Origin: UBA9988 sp964574105
GTDB lineage: Bacteria; Patescibacteriota; Minisyncoccia; Phycocordibacterales; UBA9988
Reading direction: 5' to 3'
NCBI GenBank assembly: GCA_964574105.1
Contig: CAZNKH010000017.1
Coordinates: 1 to 10,877 of the forward strand
DNA: 10,877 nucleotides
Of the stretch, positions 6,272-10,877 are shown piece by piece; position 1 is the stretch's first letter; the number at the start of each line of letters is the position of its first letter. The notes under the pieces were generated by a model. It made no database searches and was not told where the DNA came from. It was given only the letters and a program-made list of their open reading frames with translations. The position numbers and the translations under genes were made by a program.

Positions 6272-6673
6272 TTAACTCGCCTTAATTTGAAAATTGTACA
6301 TCCCCATTCCGCACACCCCCTGTATCTTTTCGCCAGATTTTGGTGTCCCTATGTCAATTACTTCCTCGCCAGTCGGTTGCAATATTTTTTGAAAACCCGC
6401 CGAGCGAATGACGAGCGATGCGGAGCAATCATATGTGCCGTTTGTTTTTACGATAAGTTTTGTCGGTAGATTCGGCTGTATTACTGATGAGCGGGGAGAA
6501 TACCCGCCTTGTGCGGTTACAGTGACATACTGAACACCATCTCTAACTTCCACATTTTGAGATTGTGTGACATCGCCACTATCAGAAACGGCGGGTTTTT
6601 CAGATACAAAATATAGTGTTCCACCGATGATTGCGATGCTGATGATAATGGAAATAATGGTGTTCTTTTGCAT
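6272..6673 (-). CDS. Membrane-anchored cupredoxin-like copper-binding protein
   Basis: A 133-residue protein: an N-terminal membrane anchor (about residues 6-23), a polar linker, then a single small cupredoxin domain (about 48-131). Possible copper ligands are C83 (TYDCSASLVI) and the cluster C121, M123 and M125 in CGMGMY. The strand order with VTAQGGYSP, IQPNLPTKLIVKTNG, FQKILQPTGEE and a final CGMGMYNFQI fits the EfeO-type Cupredoxin_1 family. It likely binds copper outside the membrane as a chaperone or buffer. Its start is 17 bases after the upstream stop, and it is the last gene of the csoR operon. The methionine-rich site would suit Cu(I). It could also deliver copper to the neighbouring NirK, but nothing shows this directly. 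Confidence 0.78.
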   Translation of the reverse strand: MQKNTIISIIISIAIIGGTLYFVSEKPAVSDSGDVTQSQNVEVRDGVQYVTVTAQGGYSPRSSVIQPNLPTKLIVKTNGTYDCSASLVIRSAGFQKILQPTGEEVIDIGTPKSGEKIQGVCGMGMYNFQIKAS

Positions 6674-6690
6674 AGAGATTAACTAATAAA

Positions 6691-7698
6691 TTATACATTA
6701 AATAACGGATTTATAATTCCAAGACCCGCAAGTCCAGCGAGAAGCGCAAAGACTCCGAGTCCAATAACAACCACTCCAGCCGATTTGAAAAAGAGCGGAG
6801 CGTGTTTTGAGTGAGCGAACGATGCAGAACCGAAAGATAATAGGGCGAGCATCGGGAGTGTGCCGAGTGCGAACGCGAGCATGATAAGCATACCTCCGAC
6901 AAATGACCCGCTCGACAATGCTGCGATTTGCATGGATTGCGTAAACCCGCATGGCAAGAAAAAAGTCCCGACACCAACCAGAAACGGCGCAAGCGTTTGG
7001 TGCTCTACTTTACGGAAGAAGTTAAAAATTCCTGATGGAAGCGTGATGGTGCTTTTCTCAAAAACTCCGGCAAGATTGAGTCCAAGCACTATCATCACGA
7101 TCGAAGCAATAAGTCCAAGAATTGCGCCAAGAGTAAAACTAATACCGATTGCACTTCCTACCGCCCCGAGAACGCCACCAAGAAGCGCGAAACTGATAAT
7201 TCGTCCTGCGTGAAAAAGAAACATCGGCTTTGTGTCGCTTACATTGTCTTGCGAGACTGTTGCAGAGAGTGAAAGTACCAACCCACCCACAACCGCAAGA
7301 CAGCTTGATACCGAAGCGACAAGCCCGATTACAAAGCTCGTTATTGGCGTTGCAGTTCCTCCAATGCCAAAGTTGAGGATTCCTGATTTCTGCAATATGA
7401 AAAAGAGTGCAAGAAACACAAGACCGATTGGCAGAGCTTGCCAGATAACTCCGCTATCTTTCTTTTCTTTTACTTTTTTCTCAACGGAAAACGAGTAGCC
7501 ATTGCGCTTCACTTTTTCAGTCAATACTTCTGCAAGTTTATGCTGGCTGTCGTCGAGATTTGTCTCGAATGACACAGTTTCTTGTTTGAGATTAACATTT
7601 GCACGCTCAATACCAATTTGTTCATTCAAAATGTCCTCAATGAGGATTTTGCATGAAGCGCAGTGTGTACCGCTGACATGAAGGGTGATTGTTTTCAT
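6691..7698 (-). CDS. HMA domain fused to DsbD_2/TauE-SafE-like membrane protein
   Basis: A 335-residue fusion. Residues 1-70 are a heavy-metal-associated domain with the binding loop THCASC (C13, C16). A charged linker (72-83) leads to a membrane helix (about 86-104). A bundle of about six helices (115-330) follows, of the DsbD_2/sulfite-exporter TauE-SafE superfamily. Two membrane cysteines, C133 (SSCLAVVGG) and C250 (FLPCGF), stand in equivalent places in the two halves, recalling the redox-active pair of DsbD/CcdA. The likely role is in copper handling: metal transfer through the membrane, or reduction of copper-site cysteines outside. The substrate cannot be told from sequence. It overlaps the copA stop by four bases (ATGA, 7695-7698), so the two are made together. 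Annotation as 'sulfite exporter' would be misleading here. Confidence 0.78.
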   Translation of the reverse strand: MKTITLHVSGTHCASCKILIEDILNEQIGIERANVNLKQETVSFETNLDDSQHKLAEVLTEKVKRNGYSFSVEKKVKEKKDSGVIWQALPIGLVFLALFFILQKSGILNFGIGGTATPITSFVIGLVASVSSCLAVVGGLVLSLSATVSQDNVSDTKPMFLFHAGRIISFALLGGVLGAVGSAIGISFTLGAILGLIASIVMIVLGLNLAGVFEKSTITLPSGIFNFFRKVEHQTLAPFLVGVGTFFLPCGFTQSMQIAALSSGSFVGGMLIMLAFALGTLPMLALLSFGSASFAHSKHAPLFFKSAGVVVIGLGVFALLAGLAGLGIINPLFNV

Positions 7699-9965
7699 AG
7701 AGATTTTGTTTTAATCCGTAATGAATTTGATACAACCGATACCGACGACATCGCCATGGCAAAACCTGCAAAGACTGGTGAGAGAAGCCATCCGAAAACT
7801 GGATAGAAAAGTCCCCCTGCGAGCGGAATGCCGACAATGTTGTAAATAAATGCCCAAAACAAATTTTGTTTTATTCCAGTCATGGTCATTTTGGAAAGTT
7901 TAACCGCCTTCACCAGTTTTGAAATATCACCACCGAGAAGCGTTATCCCCGCCGAGTCAATTGCAACATCCGTACCTGTTCCCATGGCGATACCGACATT
8001 CGCTTGCGCGAGCGCAGGAGCATCGTTTACACCATCGCCCGCCATGGCGACAATGTTTCCTTTTTCTTGCAATTCTTTTACAATTCGCAATTTATCCTCA
8101 GGCATGACTTCAGCGATTACTTCGTCAATACCAACGAGTTTCCCGATATACTCACCTGTGTTTTTGTTGTCGCCCGTGAGCATTACCACCTTTTTGCCGA
8201 GTTTATGGAGTGCCTCAACTGTCTCTTTTGCTTCCGCTTTAATTTGATCGGCGACATACACAATCGCAAGAATATTTTGTCTATCCGAAAGAATAACGGG
8301 GGTTTTACCTCTGCGAGTTTCTTCTTCAAGATGCTTCGCATCGAAAGAGATACTCAAATCAGAAAGAACTTTTACATTTCCTGCGAAATATTCGGAGCCT
8401 TCAATAATTCCTTTTAGACCCTTGCCTTTGATAATCGCAAATTGCTGAAAATTTTTGAGTGTAATATTTTTCTCTTTTGCATAATTCACAATCGCGTGTG
8501 CGATAGGGTGTTCCGATTTATTTTCAAGTGTAGCGAGAATAGCGAGTATTTCCTCGTCTGTCTTATTACTCTTGTTTTCAATATTTGTGAGTTCTGGTTT
8601 ACCTTTCGTGATAGTGCCTGTTTTGTCCACAACAATAACATTTGCTTTGTGCAAGGTTTCAAGTGTCGCCGCATCTTTTACAAGAATTCCATTTCGCGCA
8701 CCTTTGCCAACACCGACAATAATTGCTGTTGGGGTAGCGAGTCCTAAAGCACAAGGACACGCAATTACGAGTATTCCTACAAACGAAGTGAGCGCAAAGC
8801 CGAGAGCTACCGAAAAGCCAAAGACGGGAATACCAAAATAGAGCCATGCACCAAACGCGAGCACTGCAAGTACAAGCACGATAGGGACAAAAACAGACGA
8901 GATTTTATCGGCGAGCGCTTGAATCGGCGCCTTGCTTCCTTGCGCCTCCTCAACCATCTTAATGATATGTGCAAGGAGTGTTTCAGAGCCGATTTTAGTT
9001 GCTTTGAAATTAAATGTTCCCGTTGTGTTGATTGTTCCCGCAACGACTTGTGCGTCTTTTGCCTTCTCAACAGGAATCGGCTCGCCAGTAAGCATTGACT
9101 CGTCAATGAACGATGAACCTTCAACAACAACGCCGTCTACTGGAATTTTTTGCCCGGGCTTTACAACAATAATATCGCCAAGTACAACTCGATCTATTGA
9201 AATTTCTAGTTCGGCGCCGTTGCGGATAACAAGCGCGGTTTTTGCTTGAAGCCCGAGCAGTTTTTCAATAGCATCGCCAGTTTTGATTTTTGACTTTGCC
9301 TCTAAGTATTTTCCGAGCGCGATAAATGTGATAACGACAATCGTCACATCGTAATAGGTGTATTCAACATTGAGATAGGGAGCGAGGACTTTATCAAAAG
9401 CGGAGATAATAAAGCTGTACATAAACGCAACGAGCGTCCCAAGTCCAATGAGCGTGTCCATGTTTGCTTTTCCATAGCGGAAAAAGCGATATACGCCGAG
9501 AACATATGGCTTGCCGATGGTGACAAAAATAAATGTTGCGAAAATAGGAAGAAGGTGATGGAAAAACTCGTATAAAGTCTCTGACATTGCGGGGACAGCG
9601 TTGTATGTTCCAAGAATTTCCCACGCCATGATAAAAATACTGATACCTGCAAGCGGAAGTGCGGCGAACACGCCGCTACGCATCTCGGAAACTTCTTTCT
9701 GTTTCTCTTGCTTTGACTGGTTTATTCCAAGGTGTTCCGCGTGTTCGCTAACATTTTCGGATTCAAGCGAATAGCCAAGTGGTTTTAATCTTTCGTTCAA
9801 CGCATGATGTGAGGTTTTGGCGGTATCAAAAGTTACTTTCGCCTTTTCTGTGCCGTTGTTTACAGAGATATCCTCCACACCTTCAATTTTCTTTACCGTG
9901 CGCTCAATGATGCTCGCGCATGAGGCGCAGTGCATTCCTTTTACTTTGTAAATATGCGTGCTCAT
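7695..9965 (-). CDS. copA: Cu(I)-exporting P1B-1-type ATPase
   Basis: A 756-residue pump, complete and of normal length. One N-terminal HMA domain has GMHCASC (C13, C16). The actuator loop carries SMLTGEP (290-296) and the membrane metal site is CPC (403-405). The phosphorylation site is DKTGTITKG (D447), the ATP-domain HP motif is SEHPIAH (H486-P487), and the hinge is GDGVNDAP (643-650). The last two membrane helices contain Y708-N709 and the MxxSS pattern M737-S740-S741, which with CPC define Cu(I) specificity (P1B-1) rather than Zn/Cd or Co. It exports Cu(I) from the cytoplasm using ATP. It starts four bases after the csoR stop and overlaps the next gene by four bases, so it is under the csoR promoter. 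I see no missing key residue. Confidence 0.97.
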   Translation of the reverse strand: MSTHIYKVKGMHCASCASIIERTVKKIEGVEDISVNNGTEKAKVTFDTAKTSHHALNERLKPLGYSLESENVSEHAEHLGINQSKQEKQKEVSEMRSGVFAALPLAGISIFIMAWEILGTYNAVPAMSETLYEFFHHLLPIFATFIFVTIGKPYVLGVYRFFRYGKANMDTLIGLGTLVAFMYSFIISAFDKVLAPYLNVEYTYYDVTIVVITFIALGKYLEAKSKIKTGDAIEKLLGLQAKTALVIRNGAELEISIDRVVLGDIIVVKPGQKIPVDGVVVEGSSFIDESMLTGEPIPVEKAKDAQVVAGTINTTGTFNFKATKIGSETLLAHIIKMVEEAQGSKAPIQALADKISSVFVPIVLVLAVLAFGAWLYFGIPVFGFSVALGFALTSFVGILVIACPCALGLATPTAIIVGVGKGARNGILVKDAATLETLHKANVIVVDKTGTITKGKPELTNIENKSNKTDEEILAILATLENKSEHPIAHAIVNYAKEKNITLKNFQQFAIIKGKGLKGIIEGSEYFAGNVKVLSDLSISFDAKHLEEETRRGKTPVILSDRQNILAIVYVADQIKAEAKETVEALHKLGKKVVMLTGDNKNTGEYIGKLVGIDEVIAEVMPEDKLRIVKELQEKGNIVAMAGDGVNDAPALAQANVGIAMGTGTDVAIDSAGITLLGGDISKLVKAVKLSKMTMTGIKQNLFWAFIYNIVGIPLAGGLFYPVFGWLLSPVFAGFAMAMSSVSVVSNSLRIKTKSL

Positions 9966-9969
9966 AAAT

Positions 9970-10245
9970 TTAATTTGAGAGATTATAGATTTTTAGGAGT
10001 TCCTTCACTGCGCCTTCCTTATCCTCGCGCAAGCGATTGTAGGCACAGGTATCAAGGTGTCCTGCGAGCAGCTCCTTTTTTACAGTTCGCAATAGCCCGA
10101 CCGCGCTATCTGCTTGCTGGATAATTTCGGGACAATACTTGTCCTCCTCAATCATCGCGATTACTTTTTCTAGAGTTCCACGCGCTTGCTTTGCAAGCTT
10201 TAAGGACTTTGTCTTTTTTGTTGATAACTTACTGTCTTTGCTCAT
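9970..10245 (-). CDS. csoR: CsoR-family copper-sensing transcriptional repressor
   Basis: A 91-residue all-helical repressor. The Cu(I) ligand set is intact: C38, H63 and C67, with the same spacing as C36-H61-C65 of Mycobacterium CsoR (C-x24-H-x3-C). The context ARGTLEKVIAMIEEDKYC, then GLLRTVKKELLAGHLDTC, is the family signature. RcnR and FrmR relatives differ in the residue pattern around these sites, so copper is the best guess and fits the downstream copA. Cu(I) binding releases it from the operator. The N-terminus is lysine-rich, as expected for DNA contact. It is the first gene of the operon and would repress its own transcription through the palindrome 20 bases upstream of its ATG. Confidence 0.93.
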   Translation of the reverse strand: MSKDSKLSTKKTKSLKLAKQARGTLEKVIAMIEEDKYCPEIIQQADSAVGLLRTVKKELLAGHLDTCAYNRLREDKEGAVKELLKIYNLSN

Positions 10246-10265
10246 AACTTTTTGTGATATACTTA

Positions 10266-10287
10266 ACCTATAACCTAGGGTATAGGT
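10266..10287 (-). promoter_or_regulatory. Candidate CsoR operator
   Basis: A 22-bp palindrome with half-sites ACCTATAACCT and AGGGTATAGGT; only one symmetrical pair of positions breaks the symmetry. The A/T-flanked C-run, central TA and G-run resemble known CsoR operators. It lies directly downstream of the -10 box, over the transcription start, so bound repressor would block RNA polymerase. Confidence 0.75.
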
Positions 10288-10316
10288 AGTATATTATGTT
10301 AAAAAGTAATTTGCAA
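10288..10316 (-). promoter_or_regulatory. csoR operon promoter (-35 and -10)
   Basis: On the minus strand: TTGCAA (10311-10316), a 17-base spacer, and TATACT (10288-10293), close to the sigma-70 consensus with ideal spacing. The -35 lies eight bases inside the right 243-bp repeat, so the promoter is part of the cassette and would move or invert with it. Confidence 0.75.
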
Positions 10317-10324
10317 ACAATTCT

Positions 10325-10567
10325 GGCGAAGCAAAACCAAAAATTTCCTTTCCATTTCTTTTTCCGCTTCGCGGCGGAGGGGTGGGGGGAGGAGGCGCGA
10401 GGAAAATGCAAGGAAATTTTTTGGTTTTTGCACACGCGAGTCCGCGAGCGTGTCCGAGGCGCATTCCTTCGCTTCACCACAGAATCGGAGCGTACGAGGC
10501 AGTTTCAAGTCACCACGCGCTCCGCGCGTGCGAAGTGGGTTCGCGCAAAGGCTAATACATCACCGCA
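10325..10567 (-). repeat. 243-bp perfect inverted repeat, right copy
   Basis: Reverse-complement copy of 5699-5941 without visible mismatch. In this orientation it shows a large imperfect hairpin: arms 10331-10350 and 10410-10431 (GCAAAACC...TTTCCTT against AAGGAAA...GGTTTTTGC) around a loop with CCGC-TTC-GCGG and a G-rich tract at about 10373-10393. Further along is CACGCGC-TCC-GCGCGTG (10514-10530). Confidence 0.95.
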
Positions 10568-10717
10568 GAAAGAAACTTCCGAATCCGAAAGGTGGGAAGA
10601 AGCCCGCGCCGAAGGCGCGGGTGTGGGCAAAAGAGCCCGTCGCTTCGCGACGAATTGGGACGGGACGGGTGCGGCGAACTGGGCGGATTTGTCTCTTGTT
10701 TCGTATCTAAAAACTAT
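10568..10717. other. Non-coding stretch with two GC hairpins before the recombinase gene
   Basis: No gene seen. CCCGCGCC-GAA-GGCGCGGG (10603-10621) is a perfect 8-bp stem, and CGTCGC-TTC-GCGACG (10638-10652) a perfect 6-bp stem. It is the region where a recombinase attachment site would be expected if the adjoining gene is an element-borne integrase, but I cannot identify a core site. No clear promoter or Shine-Dalgarno precedes the recombinase ATG. Confidence 0.55.
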
Positions 10718-10877
10718 ATGAATATCAAACCAAAATATTTTCTATACGCGCGTAAAAGTACCGAGGATGATGACCGACAAGTGATGTCCATTGAGGCACA
10801 GCTTTTTGAACTGCGAGAATTGGCGCGTAAAGAAAATCTTGAAATTCTTGAGGAATTTCAAGAGTCGAAAAGCGCAA
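10718..10877 (+). CDS. Serine site-specific recombinase (resolvase/invertase family), N-terminal part cut by window edge
   Basis: Only the first 53 residues are in the window. YFLYARKSTEDDDRQVMSIE (residues 7-26) is the start of a serine-recombinase catalytic domain: S14 is the predicted nucleophile, R12 a catalytic arginine, and Q21 to Q28 (QVMSIEAQ) matches the conserved QxxSIxxQ turn. The following helix and EEFQESKSA also fit the family. Such proteins cut and rejoin DNA through a phosphoserine link to integrate, excise or invert segments. RKSTE-type N-termini are typical of large serine recombinases, but total length, zinc ribbon and coiled coil are out of view. Its place just outside the inverted repeats suggests a role in their rearrangement, which is inference. 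Confidence 0.87.
   Translation, partial: MNIKPKYFLYARKSTEDDDRQVMSIEAQLFELRELARKENLEILEEFQESKSA

Larger units (their letters stand above)
5699..10567. mobile_element. Putative element: copper cassette bounded by 243-bp inverted repeats
   Basis: About 4.9 kb whose ends are the two 243-bp repeat copies and whose 4,383-bp interior holds csoR, copA, an HMA-membrane protein and a cupredoxin gene with their own promoter. A self-contained resistance cassette between long identical inverted repeats is the layout of a composite element or an invertible segment. A serine recombinase gene begins 150 bp outside the right repeat. No transposase lies inside, and I found no target-site duplication flanking the whole unit or either single repeat. 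Mobility is therefore inference; identity of the repeats could also reflect gene conversion or assembly. Confidence 0.5.

Noticed and set aside
4061..10245. Alternative genetic code (UGA as glycine)
   Set aside because: TGA is the natural stop of copA and pilN at four-base overlaps, and no conserved gene has an internal in-frame TGA.
5690..10575. Target-site duplication at the ends of the element or of the single repeats
   Set aside because: Flanks at 5692-5698 (GAAAAAT) and 10568-10574 (GAAAGAA) share only a few bases and do not form an abutting direct repeat; inner flanks also do not match.
1..10877. CRISPR array, tRNA or rRNA genes
   Set aside because: No regularly spaced direct repeats and no tRNA or rRNA signature noticed by eye; the only long repeat is the inverted pair.

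Overview
The window most likely comes from a Candidate Phyla Radiation bacterium, probably in the Parcubacteria (Patescibacteria). This is inferred from compact, tightly coupled genes with 4-base overlaps or 4-base gaps and few clear Shine-Dalgarno sequences. It also rests on a diverged type IV pilus cluster whose minor subunits are barely recognisable, a stand-alone ComF, and intergenic DNA full of short GC-rich hairpins. TGA is used as a stop codon (pilN, copA), so the UGA-glycine code of SR1/Gracilibacteria does not apply.

Layout. (1) Bases 1-3237, minus strand: a type IV pilus assembly operon read pilM - pilN - pilO - a PilP-like protein - pilB, with pilB running off the left edge. (2) Bases 3309-3968, plus strand: comF, divergent from pilM; with the pilus it suggests DNA uptake. 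(3) Bases 4061-5605, minus strand: a damaged-looking XRE-type regulator, then a membrane-anchored NirK-type copper nitrite reductase with every copper ligand present. The reductase appears to have lost its native ATG through a one-base frameshift near its 5' end. (4) Bases 5699-10567: a copper cassette (csoR - copA - HMA/DsbD_2-like membrane protein - cupredoxin, minus strand) enclosed by a 243-bp inverted repeat. By my base-by-base reading its two copies are identical (5699-5941 and 10325-10567). A good -35/-10 promoter (17-bp spacing) with a 22-bp CsoR-like operator directly against the -10 lies just inside the right repeat. (5) Bases 10718-10877, plus strand: the N-terminus of a serine recombinase that runs off the right edge.

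How the parts may work together. CsoR should sense Cu(I) and release the operon, CopA exports Cu(I), and the HMA-membrane protein and cupredoxin probably handle copper at or outside the membrane. The neighbouring NirK is itself a copper enzyme, so import, export and metalation may be linked. The main unexplained structure is the long perfect inverted repeat around the whole copper cassette, next to a serine recombinase. It could be an invertible segment, a composite element mobilised in trans, or a pair of copies of a dispersed structured repeat. Sequence alone does not decide, and an assembly artefact must be excluded.
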